Made by a program: the position numbers and the translations under genes. Under the pieces are notes generated by a model. The model saw only the letters and a program-made list of their open reading frames with translations. It was not told where the DNA came from and made no database searches. From contig NC_087377.1 of assembly GCF_963675165.1 (NCBI RefSeq), positions 3,192,978 through 3,256,977 on the forward strand: a stretch of DNA of 64,000 nucleotides, given 5' to 3'. Each line of letters opens with the position of its first letter. The first letter of the stretch is position 1. Below are positions 24,601 through 36,111 of this stretch, piece after piece. The DNA is from Halichondria panicea (Eukaryota; Porifera; Demospongiae; Suberitida; Halichondriidae).

Positions 24601-27416
24601 AGTTTTCATTGATATCATTAGGCCAACCATCTTACATGTATCTCCGCCTCCTGCCTGCAAATCCTCACCACTAGATAGGCCCCCAAAAGACGGCATACTA
24701 TCGTCTCTCGGCTCGTCTAGAGGATCCACGTTGTTCGTCGTCAGTTTATACATATCCACACTGGTTTCAGTTAAAATTTTGATTTTATTTTCTCGTTCTT
24801 CAAGTTGTTTTCTCAAGCGATCAATTTCTTCTCTAAGGTTGTATACTAGAGAATCAGTGGGTGTGCTTTGTCCCATAATAAGGCCAATAGGGATAGAGCT
24901 TTCGAGGCCAATCATTTTGTCAGTACAATCTGAATCGGAGCTTGAAACTTTCGAGTACTGTCTTAAGACATCCGTAGAGGCTTCAGAAGTCTTTGAAAAA
25001 CCTCTCCCATCAATTTGCATTGAGGTATAATCTGATGGAAGCAATTTAGTTGCCACTTCCTATGAATGAGTGTGTATAAAAACAGAGCAATGGCTGATTA
25101 AACGATGCTTGGATGCACATAATTATTTTTATAAGAACAGTAGTAGCATGCATGAATAAAGAACTACTTGTGTATTGCGGTTATGGAAAATTGACCTCAC
25201 CATGGAAGCACACTGTTGAGGTTTCGTTGTTTCATCTTCTCCACGCTATAATTATATGAGGGAAAGAAGACTCCATATAAATATACAACTATCGTACTTC
25301 CGAAAGCGTTTGGGCAAGTAATCAGCTGTTCGTTGGCAACAAAAACTGATAAGGTATACTATAATAATTATGAGTTAATTTCTATGAGGTGTCACGTGTG
25401 AATCTCCTCTTTATATCGTCCTATACTAATAATTAAGCAATTTGGGGGACTACTAAAAATTAATGATGCATTTAGTGGGAAACCAGGAAATCGACATGCA
25501 TGCATTATACTGTTCAGTATAATGACAGTATAACAAGGTCGACTGTGTAGTTACATGCGAGCTACAGCACAGCTAGTGTATGAATTAATGTCCATACACC
25601 AATTAACACACACAATACGGGGTTATACTTTCAGTTATAATATACACGTACATATTACAATACTCCCGTGCAGATTAAATACCTGAAAGGAACTATACTA
25701 TAACCCTTGTGGCCGCCGTCCAACCTCGGGTATATAAGAGCCATAATTATGAAGTACAATTATAGGGGACAAGGTAATTGAACACTCACCATGGAAGCAC
25801 ACTGTAAGGGTTTCTTCATTTCATCTTCTCCATACTATAAAGAGTCCATAAAAAATTAATACTTGAAAACGTTTGGGCAAGTATGATTGCATGACAGGGG
25901 ATTTAACCATTTGTTTGAAATCAACAAGTATACGTACTGTTACAGTACAGTAATTACAGTGACAAGGTTGATTGTCGATATATATAGTTACGTGTCAGCT
26001 GCAGCACAGTATATATAGTTACACATGTACGCCTAGCCTAAACCCAACACCACATGCACGTACACTACGTATACAGCTTGTAATGAAAGCAAACAATAAC
26101 TATTTACTTGCACAGCAGCTATAATAATACATACACACGTATACAAGCTAGTACAATTAATACTAAATACCTGAAAAATCCCTGAATGGTGGAAGTCACC
26201 ACTACGCTGAGGGCTGTGAAAGAACGTGTCATGATAGAGTGGCACACACGAGTCCTGCATGTGGTGGTGGTTGATTGGGTCAGTGTACATGTATGTGCTA
26301 CTGCATTTTTATAACAAAACTGTGTTGTTGCAGTACAACTTTCATTCCACAATACAATTCTTATTTCCTCAGTTCCTATATAAGGATGCATTTCAGGCAG
26401 TACAAAACATTCCCTAGGGTTTCAGCGTTAATTGGTGCAATGGCTGTAATAGTAATACAGTGCATGGAACCCCTCTATAACGGACACCTTTGGGGAACAA
26501 TGTTTTGGCCTTTATACAGAGGTGGCCTTTGTTGAGAGGTTGTTTTGTACACGAACTGTTCATTTGGGACCTGGGTGACTGGCCGTTATATAGCAGCTGG
26601 CCTTTATTCGGAGGTGGTTAACAGAGGTTCCACTGTAATATTGTTGTTGTTGTTTATTTATACATGTACACATAATTATACCAGTCATGCAGGATTTCAT
26701 AAAGGAAAAATTGACAGGGGACACAAAAGTCAAAAATGGGGAGGGGGCAAGTCGGATATTCGTGTGCTCAGGCACACTGCTATCTAGGGGGGGGGGGGTC
26801 CGGGGGTGACAATGAGATTCCATTTCAGTCATGCATGAATGAATAGACTCAACATACAATTAACTGCAATTAAGAATAATTATGTGAGAGTGCCATCGTG
26901 ACAAGCTATTGCAGAACTTACAAGCTCAGGTCTTTTAGAATTCCAGTTGGAAGGGACATGCACTTCATTCGGTCGTTGGGTTTTGGGAGGTTGTGTATCA
27001 CATTGCAGAGATGGTTGTGGTGATGTACAGGATTTGTGACTGCTATTGGACGTATGATTGGCAGGTACTGTACTGAGTGAGGAGTATACATCTTGTGAAG
27101 TGATGGGATTTGTTAGGCTCGCTGGACTGGTTGGGAGATCCGATATCGCAGAGGTATTACTCAAACCTTGATTGCTTGTATTCAAGTACTGTGGCCCAGT
27201 GTGTGCTGCTGACTTGTCCCTAGTGTTAGTAGTAGGGCTGGACTTGTTCTTCTCATTCTTTTTTCGTTGTCTAGGTATGCTTTGTTCCTTACTTTTAGCA
27301 TCAGATTGGCCAAAAGTCCCCTGTGAAGGGGGCGAGGTCAAGGACGCTGTTGCTTCAATCGCTGGCTCAAACCGTGACATCGTACTTTCCTTGACAGGCT
27401 TTCTCTTCTCTGACAT
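19695..27416 (-). CDS. Coiled-coil protein, intact copy (15 exons, 1122 aa)
   Basis: Exons: 27416-26922, 26254-26171, 25834-25790, 25245-25201, 25059-24573, 24498-23915, 23506-22823, 22541-22339, 22128-22005, 21849-21721, 21561-21418, 21078-20962, 20762-20653, 20168-20105, 19748-19695 (TAG). All splice borders are GT/AG and phases join without a stop. Residues 1-223 are Ser/Thr/Pro-rich and probably disordered. Residues from about 280 to the end are Glu/Lys/Gln/Leu-rich with heptad periodicity, broken by a Pro/Ser stretch around 700-720 (TTSPVPVPRTK). No enzyme domain, signal peptide or membrane segment is seen. Exons 3 and 4 are 45-nt duplicates of each other. A cytoplasmic scaffold or filament-like role is the natural guess but is not shown. 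The gene is head to head with kinase K1, with about 400 bp between starts. The start was chosen because it opens the first exon and is conserved in copy A. Confidence 0.75.
19806..20009. mobile_element. 204-bp TIR element with 12-bp flanking direct repeats
   Basis: Ends CCGTATAGCGCGA and TCGCGCTATACGG. Identical TATATCACTAAA flanks lie at 19794-19805 and 20010-20021. Located just downstream (in the 3' direction of the intact gene: in the last intron). Confidence 0.75.
21564..21676. repeat. GT microsatellite abutting a 3' splice site
   Basis: Long (GT)n tract with TAGGT interruptions on the plus strand; its sense-strand CA tract ends at the acceptor of exon 21561-21418 of the intact coiled-coil gene. 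Confidence 0.9.
26458..26635. mobile_element. Mariner/Tigger-like MITE in first intron
   Basis: Ends CAGTGCATGGAACCCCTCTA and TAACAGAGGTTCCACTG, flanked by TA. Repeated AGAGGTGG/GGCCTTT blocks fill the interior. It sits between exons 1 and 2 of the intact coiled-coil gene. Confidence 0.65.
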
Positions 27417-27818
27417 GTTGTCTTTTCTCTATACCGTATAGATCTAGCTAGACTATACATCTACAACTCCATGTGCTATGCCGATCTATATGATACGTAG
27501 GTAGAGTCTAGCGCAGCATGTACAGAGCTGATACTGAACCTTACACATCAGCCCCTCCCACTCTTGTGGTGCACACATTAATTGTGTGTGGTCTCTGTGC
27601 ACATGCATGGCCGGGGTAAGTACCCTTTATATTCCAATATTGAATTGCTGTGTAAGCATTTATATTGCTTGTTACGCCTTTTGCTGAGCTCTTCTTTGCG
27701 TTTAATTTTAGCTACATAGATCTAGCTAAATCTACATGCAGACACAAATCAGGCTACACTCTATCTACTGATAGCTATACTGAGAATCGAGTCTGAGAAG
27801 GAGGTTCACAAGAGAGCA
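27417..27818. promoter_or_regulatory. Shared divergent promoter region (coiled-coil gene / kinase K1)
   Basis: The two start codons face away from each other across 402 bp. The region contains the conserved CAGCCCCTCCCACTCTTG block (about 27548) and GGCCGGGGTAAGTACCCTT (about 27610). The latter is also found upstream of K2 (donor at 50687/50688). GTAAGT there is a perfect splice donor, so a non-coding 5' exon ending at 27615 is likely. It would join the exon containing the K1 start through an AG near 27780-27800. Bidirectional activity is inferred from the layout. Confidence 0.5.
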
Positions 27819-30800
27819 ATGAGTGACAATGGGTACCAAGAGTACACTGGGGACCGACACACACTACCCAGGGCAAATCCTGTAGCAATGCCTAGAGTGG
27901 TCAGTTAATATATAATAATATGGATGATACCGGTATATCAGTATTGGTAATTGGGACGATGATTGTTATGACTGGATCACTATAAACTATGCTATAATCA
28001 TCACTCTGATTTAAAATGCCAGTTTGAGACTGCTTGTATATAGAGCTTAAACAAATGAAGCGCTGTACATGCAGTAGGCAAAATGTTCAATTGGTGAACA
28101 TGAGTTGCACTTTACTTCAGATGATTATGGTATAATTATATAATGCTAGGTATAGCATTTTAAAAATGCTACAACAGTTTGTACTCCGTCTGTTTTGCTA
28201 TCAATTTCATGCATTGTATAATTATAGATTGTAGCTATATCATATGTCAAAATGGGACTGATTTTGCAGGTAGAGGAGCTGAATATGATATGGCAAAACC
28301 AGAATGGTGGTGACCACACATCTTCCCCAATGAGGGGCAGGTGTGCTTCTCAATCTGCTTCAGCTACTACTACTGGTACTGAAAGATTGCTCGGGACAAG
28401 TGTACCAAATTTAAAGGTATGTATCTGTTGTACTTGAGGTAGTGGTGAGGTTAGAGTTGTGGTTTGCCTTTGTAGTTTGTTTAGCATGATAAGGGCCTGA
28501 TTCCCCCAAAGCCATATAGCATTTTGACCTCTGAGATCAAAGGAAACACTGTGCCACTATCTAGATACTGGCACATGGCTGAAGTTACCTAAAGCCCACC
28601 CTCCACCCAGTAACCTGAAACGGTCCCTTTTATAGTATAACACTGTTGCAGTATAAATTCACGTCACAACTATTACATACCAACTTAACATATTACCATA
28701 CACATGTACTGTGCAGTCACCGTTACAGCAGATGACAGGATCAGACAGAGTGGAAGTGGAAGCTGGAATCAAACCATCAATGTTCGGTGGTACACTACGT
28801 CGCAAAAAACCTCCGGTGGCTAGACCTCCGCAAGAGAAAAAGACTGAGCAAGAAACTTCAGGAGCTGACGTACGTTACAAAATCATCATTATGGCCTATA
28901 TAATTATAGTATAAGGCCTGTAGTGTATAATTATAGTGCATGGTGTCCAATATGCACACAATTGAAACTTAGTCATGAGCACTTTTGTTGGATCTGCAGA
29001 CTGAACTCGCGAAAATTTTGAACCGGAGAAGGAGAAAAAATGGTGAAGTTTCATCAGTTCAAAATGTGGAGACACTTGACAAAGTGAGCTAGTGCTGTCA
29101 TTGTGATTGTGATTATAATTAGATGCAAGGAAAATTCACAGATCAAACTTTGTACTGTTCTATATCTCCCACATGCCTATGAATATACATAATAATTATT
29201 ATCTCCATAATTATTCATAATTTAATTCCATTTAGGATGTCACCAATGCAGTACCTATTCCCCAACAAGTGGGTGCAATGGTGCAGGCTCCCGACAGTAA
29301 ACCACCACCGACAGATGCAAATCCTAAAACTTCAGTTATACCGCCTCCTGACAGTGAACCACCACCAACAGATGAAGATCCTAAAACGTCAGCTGTACCC
29401 AGGCCCTCCCCTCCTCCTGTATTGGCTTCAGCTATACCCAGACCCTCCCCTCCTCCTGTATTGGCTTCAGCTATACCCAGACCTTCCCCTCCTCCTGTAT
29501 TGGCTTCAGCTATACCCAGACCCTCCCCTCCTCCTGTAGCATTGAGACGGGTAAATTCAGTGAAAATTAGGCGTGAAAAATCAGAGAACAGCAGAACAGA
29601 AGAACGGCGTAGATCATTCCTACACCATGTAAGCTATAGCTATACAGTGACTATAATATAATTACGTACGTAAATATTACTCTTACGTCATAATTATATA
29701 TTATGTTAGAACTACAACAAAGTGATGGCTGCCACTTTTTATATTGCAGTGTCCATATTCACAAATGACACTCTCTACAGTGCATTATAAGCAACAGTGT
29801 ATTATAAGCATGCAGTGTACATTAAAGATACGTATACTCCCACAGCATTCCACCACCATAACAATCACATGCATGCTCTCACTATAACAAGTACTCACAT
29901 ATCACATGTCACATGTATAGGATCATCACGAGACTAAAGAGGTGGAGCGTAAACCATTGAGTGCACTACCGAAAATTGAGAAGCCTCGCGAGAATCCTGT
30001 ACCACCTCAGGAAGCCCTAAAATCACAACCAATATTAATTAGTGGTAACCAAAGCAAGCAAGCTATCACTGATGCTGGGTCCACTATAGCAGGGACACAA
30101 GCAATCAAACCAACGGAACAAGGATTCCAACTTCATCAAAAATTTTCTGCTAACCCGTTCACAAGTAATGTTCCTGAACCCACGATAAGTAGCACAGCAA
30201 CCCGATTGCTGCATGATGAAAAAGTCCTTTGTGTTGCTCATGAACAGAATCATACCAGGGTTGATCCTCAAGCTGCTAGGGGAGGAACAATAGAGACAAA
30301 AGTTGAGGCTTTTAAAGCTCATGAAAAACCAGGAGCAATTCAGAATCAGAGAGAGGGTTTAAACATTGGGGAGCTACCCAATCATGATGAAGAAAAACAG
30401 GACAATACTGACCAAACAGTGAGGCGTCTTCAAGATGGGCACACAAGGATGGAGGGTGAATTGAAGTTACAGCATGAGGAAACACGTCGTTTGGAACAGA
30501 ATTATAAGGTTAGTGGTGCATGGTGTTGAGAACCTATACGTATAATTATGAGTTCAATTAGTATGAGATGTCACTAGCTGTATATGCTGCTGATTAGTGC
30601 ATGCATGGTATCTTTGTGAGCACATCAGTACTAGTTTGCATATATGGTATACTACTCCTATATGTATTATTTAGACCATTTGTGATGGCAAGGCACTATG
30701 CTATATATATATATACAGACTGCATGCATGTGCACGCATGTTCTTAATGAAACCTCTTGAGTGTTGGTGGTGATTAATTCAAAAGGATGTAATTTATTTA

Positions 30801-33800
30801 TTGTTCTATCTATTATTTTAGAGACAAATTGATAGTATTCATCAAGAAATGCAAGAAGAGAGAAAGCAATTTCAAGATGAGCAGACACGAATGAAGGGTG
30901 AACTGAACTTACAACAAGAAGAAAAGTGTCGTTTGGAATTGAATTATAAGGTTAGTGGTGTTGAGTGCTAAGAGATTAATAATTATAATTATGCATGTAG
31001 TTGAATTAGGCCAACAGTTTTGTGATGGCAGGCATGTTGCGTATTTTATGTCGTTGTGTTTTACGTCTGTAATTCAGTATACTATTATGCATGTACGTAT
31101 ATTCAGTATACTATTATGCATGTACGTATATTCAGTATACTATTATGCATGTACGTATATTCAGTATACTATTATGCATGTACGTATATTCAGTATACAT
31201 GTACGTATATACAGTACGTACCCTATACGTATCATTGCAGCAGTTGATTTGTGATTGTATACAGTTAATTATGCTACAGATTGTGTGCACTATTCTTATA
31301 GTATGTGCATGTGTACAGCACCCATGCACTTGCATGTAAAGACATCATTATCAGCTGTTACCGTATAATTATTTTGTGTATTATTTTATTATTTAGAGAC
31401 AAATCGGTAATCTTCAGGAAGAAATGCAAAGAGATAGGACACAGCTTCGAGATGAACACACGAGGATGGTAGGAGAAATGAAAACACAGCATCAGGACGA
31501 ATTACATCGTTTAGAACACCAGGTGATGCGCTGTCTGTAGATGATGTAATTATAAACCATGCAGCAAAAACGTTCATGATATAAACTATTGCTAATAGCT
31601 AGTAGCTGTTGTGTGGCTTTGACACCTCCACCGAGGCATCAGCACCCGCGGTGCTTTCATTGTATTTTAATTTTATGATGATGTAATTATAAACCCTAAC
31701 ATTTCACGCATACAGGTACACACGACACAGAATTCAGTTCAAAGAAATGGCAGAGATGCTGAAATTAAAGACTTGAGGTCGAGACTTGAAGCAGCTCACG
31801 AGCACGTGGCCAAGCAAAATGACACCATTGTTCAGATGACTTTTGACTACGAGGCGCTTCAGATTCAGATAGAAGAAGTGAACTCTCAGGAGATAGTTAA
31901 AGATCTTGAGGGAAAAGTTGAACACTATCAAATTCAAGTAAGCATATGTATTACGTTTCTGTATCTTTCTTCGATTGTGTATACACGTCTCTTGGAAAAA
32001 TCATAAATGCTTGACCAAGTATGCAGAACATAGTTTACAGAGCCTATATAATTATTGTGGTCCCACTGCATGTGTACACTTTAGCTATAATATTAATTAG
32101 TGATTGACTTACGTCAAGCTAGGGCTTATAAAGAGAAGAAGGCATGCATGCAACTCACTTCTATACCCTATGTAATCAGAGACATACATAGAATCCAGTA
32201 GACCCCACTATATATACCCCCATGCGGGGCTGATTGAAAGTAAATCCCTCCCATACCCCCACTTAATAACCCCGGAATTTGACTACACGTGTGCATCTTT
32301 CCTGCATGGATCTCTTGTATGTTTGTATACTGAGGAAGTCAAATTCCCCACCCTATATCTCGCTCCTCAGGGTTACTTGCTAAATTAAAACCCCACCTTG
32401 CCCCGCAGGGGGGTAGTGGGGACTGACATCAATAGGTGCACAAGTGCAAGCATTTCGCCCACGGGAATGTAGTAACAGATTAAGTTTGCTGATTCTGAGA
32501 ATAGTTACATGTACATTAGCCTCGATCCCAGCCCCTCTCACTAGAGGGCCTGGTAACCACCGTTTGCGCGTGGGTGGATTCAATAGTAAATTTGTTAGTA
32601 AAACTCTTTGTAATTTATCAATTAACCTTTTGTACTATGGTCACCCACGTGGTTGATTAAACTATTTAGTGTCAAGAGAGAGAAATCGCCATCACAACTC
32701 TAGGCTCATACGAGGAGCACTGATCTTACTGAGATAGCATCAAACAAGCGTCTGGAAGCAAGTAGATTTGCCAGAGCCGGTCGGTACTGACAGAAAAACG
32801 CCTACCACTCTACCACAGTACAAAAGAAGACAAAATCTGGCTTTTCAACACTGGAGAGAGCTTGAACAAGAGCAGAACAGAAGTAGAAGCCATCACAACA
32901 AAACTAGTCACTAGTCTAGGTCGTAAATGTTGTAAGTAGCTACTGCTGTGATTTGTGCAATGACATAATTGTAAAATGTACAATATACTGACTAATTTAC
33001 TAAGATATCTCGATCCCCAAGAATCTTGGGGCAACTGACGCATGCGCAGACAGTGTATACCAGGCCATCTTTCTCAACTGAGAGCGGCCTGGAATCGAGG
33101 CTACGTGTACATGCTCTGCTTACGTTTAGGTTTGCAGATGAAAAGAGTTGTACACTGATATTGCATGATTGGAAAAACAGTACTAAAATAGATTTTCTAA
33201 CACCAGAAGTGAAATGCAATGCACTTTGCATTTTCCATAATAGGTCAGTCAATATGAGAACGACTTCAATGAAGAGCGAGCCGCTCGAGAGAGAGCTGTA
33301 GGCGAACAAGCAAGTGAAAAAAGGAGGCACCAGTTTGAAATGCAAGTGCTTGAAGACAACCTCAAAGAAGCTGTGGAATCAGAGAGAACACTTAAGCAGC
33401 ATGCAACAACAGAGCTCGATGAATTGAGGAGAAAACAGGCTGGATTGGAGAAAGAGTTCAACAAAGCATTGGCTATCCAAACATCACAACTGGATGCAGC
33501 TCGGGCAGAGAAGGCACGTCTGCTTACAACATCCGATCAGACTTGGTTGGATCATCAGAGAGAGCTAGACGAGATACGTCAACAAAACGATGGTTTGAAT
33601 CATACAGTCAAGAAGTATGAAGCTGACATTCAACAGCTGCTCTCTGATAACGAGGTAAATTATACAACTGAAATAAACGTGTGTTGAATATTGTTTCCAC
33701 TATTGTTATAGCGCACCCGTGAACTGGACAGAAAAATCGGTGAATACAATATTATTGTACAAGCCCTGAAAGTAAGTTGTTAGTACAATTTTGACTTGTA

Positions 33801-35119
33801 AAGTATTCACAAAATAACCACGAAACCTTGCTGTCAGGATGTATCACATTGTATATGTGTTTACAGACTAACCTTCAACGTCAGAAAGATCAGAACCAAA
33901 ATCTCACCACAACAAATCAGGAGCTAAATGTAAGAAGATGCATTTGCTTCAATCCTTTACTCCCATTCTACAAATGTACAGGTTATCCTTCAGCAACGGG
34001 ATCACAAAATCCAACAGCTAGAGGTAGTTAACAAATTGCTAAAATTGCAACTGTTACAATTGATTTTGTGCATGTATACAGGTCTGTTTGAGTAACAAGG
34101 ATGAGTTGTCTCCCTACATTCTACACCAAATCCCAGATCTTGGAGAGTGTAAAGGGGCGGGTTCGTACGGATCTGTCCACAGTATCCAGCTCAATGGGAT
34201 TAGTTGTATTGCCAAACGAATTCACGACATATTGCTTGGTCAAGGTAAAGAAGAAAGGGTGAGCTTGGAAGACAAACGAGCTGCCTACCAGAAGTTCTAT
34301 ACCGAGTGTGTGTTACTGAGTCGAATGCGTCACCCCAACATTGTCCAGTTCATGGGTGTGCACTACGGGCCACAGAGAGACTACGGGAAAGAGCTCACAC
34401 TAGTTATGGAGCGCCTGTACATGAATCTCGAGGATTGCTTAAAGCAGTATAAAAATGTAGAAATGTGGCTAAGGGTGTCAATTCTTCTAGACATCTCCCA
34501 AGGTTTGCTCCACCTTCATTCTCAAGGCATCATTCACCGAGATTTGACAGCTGCCAACGTTCTCCTCACTACGAGCTTCCATGCTAAAATTGCTGACCTT
34601 GGTGTGTCAAGAATCATCAATGTCCACCCTCTGGCTGCCTCTAAGCAGTCAATGATTCCTGGGGCCCTTGGATATATGCCCCCTGAGGTACTTGCTGAGA
34701 GACCTGAGTATGGCTCTGCTTTGGACATTTTCTCTTTTGGTGTGCTAATTCTGTTCGTCCTTCTTCAAGTGTTTCCACAATATTTTGACAATCTTGTTAC
34801 TCCAGACGGATTGATTCGCAAGGAATCTCATATTCAAAAACGTTCGAAATGGATCAACAAGTTATCATTCGAAAATCCCTTTCGCCAACTAATTTGTGAC
34901 TGCCTTCAAGATGATCCTGCACGAAGACCTGCCACTAACAATCTCAATTCTAGTCTCATTCAAATTGCCAAGACGTACCCCAAACCTTACCAAGATATTA
35001 TCAATATGCGAACACATTTGGTAAGCCAATCATTGTGTGGTATAGTGATTTATTTACTCGGTGCATGTGTGTCTATTATGCAGGCTCAGCCACAACAAGG
35101 TTTCCCCCGCTACTCTTGA
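27819..35119 (+). CDS. Coiled-coil TKL/TK-like protein kinase K1 (15 exons, 1157 aa)
   Basis: Exons: 27819-27899, 28270-28416, 28717-28869, 29000-29083, 29236-29628, 29921-30508, 30822-30950, 31397-31522, 31716-31937, 33244-33654, 33712-33771, 33867-33929, 33982-34023, 34082-35020, 35084-35119 (TGA). All introns are GT-AG and phase 0. Residues 1-290 are low-complexity, with four 13-residue PRPSPPPVLASAI repeats. Residues 290-833 are charged and coiled-coil-like. The kinase domain is at about 850-1130: Gly loop GAGSYGSV, Lys about 878 in CIAKRIHD, Glu in YTECVLL, catalytic loop HRDLTAAN (Asp about 987), metal-binding ADLGV (DLG instead of DFG), GYMPPE. All catalytic residues are present, so it should be active on protein substrates. 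The sequence resembles the TKL group, although HRDLTAAN also recalls tyrosine kinases. No membrane segment or signal peptide, so cytoplasmic. Exons 7 and 8 are diverged duplicates. Confidence 0.8.
29393..29540. repeat. In-frame 39-bp minisatellite in K1 exon 5
   Basis: Nearly identical tandem units encode PRPSPPPVLASAI (four, the last partial). This is a proline-rich segment of the SH3/WW-ligand type; the binding role is inference. The entire exon is absent from K2. Confidence 0.9.
31077..31215. repeat. 29-bp intronic minisatellite, about five copies
   Basis: Tandem CAGTATACTATTATGCATGT plus ACGTATATT units in the intron between K1 exons 7 and 8. Confidence 0.9.
32519..33101. mobile_element. 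583-bp MITE, GCCTCGATCCCAGCC ends, TA target
   Basis: Ends GCCTCGATCCCAGCCCCTCT and TGAGAGCGGCCTGGAATCGA(GGC), flanked by TA. It lies in the intron before K1 exon 10; the matching intron of K2 (54641-54892) lacks it. Confidence 0.75.
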
Positions 35120-36111
35120 TAACTCTCTCTCTGCCATATATATATAGGGAAAACCATAAGTCAGTTATAGCATTAACTTATAATATAGGGTTTGACTCTG
35201 CTGTTTTCTATAAGTATCGGCGAGCTTTTACAACTTCGATATTTAATCCTGTATCTTATGATTAATCTGAACGACGGCACACATTTCTTCATTACCTGCA
35301 TATTTATGTTTTGATACTGTCACAATGTACCAATTCTCGAAGCTTGTATATAGCTACATGCATGCATTGGAGTACATCTATTAAGCAACAATTTAATACT
35401 TATACGACAGTGAATACGCGATACAGTTAATTTCAATAATTGCATGATCGGCCTATAGCTATCTATATAGCTGATTTATAACTCCCGATAATAGGGTTGG
35501 TAAATATGCTCGAGATATTCCCTATAATTATTAGGCTATTCTTTTATTCTCATTAACAGCCTTCTTGACTTGTTTAATCATCTATGTTTGAAAACAACAT
35601 TTCACAATGTCAGGCATAGCTACTTGGCTCCCTGTAAGAATAGTTATGGCAAGACTGGGGGTCAAACACATTTTTCTCATAATACCCCTTGTGGTACAGT
35701 AGAACCTCGATTATCCGGCCCTCGATTATCCGGAACCTCGATTATCCGGCTTGGCAGTTTTCTTTTTAATCAGATTACATAATTCAGAAAATGGGCGTGT
35801 CCCTCAAATGCGCATGCGTGTTGCAGCTGTTACCATGGAGACATGCCTGCTTTTCTTTTGCGCATGCGCAGACAACATGCGGCACTGCTGTTCATCAATA
35901 AAGTGGGTGGATCAAGGCGTGGTTTATCTATTCGATTATCCGGCATATTCACTTATCCGGCCTGCTTCTGGAACCAAGGTGTCCGGATAATCGAGGTTCT
36001 ACTGTACCAAATTCCTGCAGATGCATCGTTATATAAAGTCATGCATAAGTGCAGTTTATTACTATTGTAAGTGTAGCAGCTAAACTCACAGAGACCATTA
36101 TTTCTCTTGCA
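35120..36111. other. Intergenic region K1 to surface-protein gene
   Basis: No gene seen. It contains the K1 3' flank, which is related to the K2 3' flank (56600-57020), and one Tigger-like element that ends 107 bp before the start codon of the surface-protein gene. Confidence 0.6.
35697..36004. mobile_element. Tigger/pogo-like MITE upstream of surface-protein gene
   Basis: Ends CAGTAGAACCTCGATTATCC and the complement ending at 36004, flanked by TA. CTCGATTATCCGG is repeated inside. CAGTA-type ends are typical of the pogo/Tigger branch of Tc1/mariner. Non-coding. Confidence 0.8.

Noticed and set aside
24563-25030. 155-codon antisense frame on the plus strand
   Set aside because: It is the shadow of exon 5 of the coiled-coil gene, which has splice sites and a paralogue.
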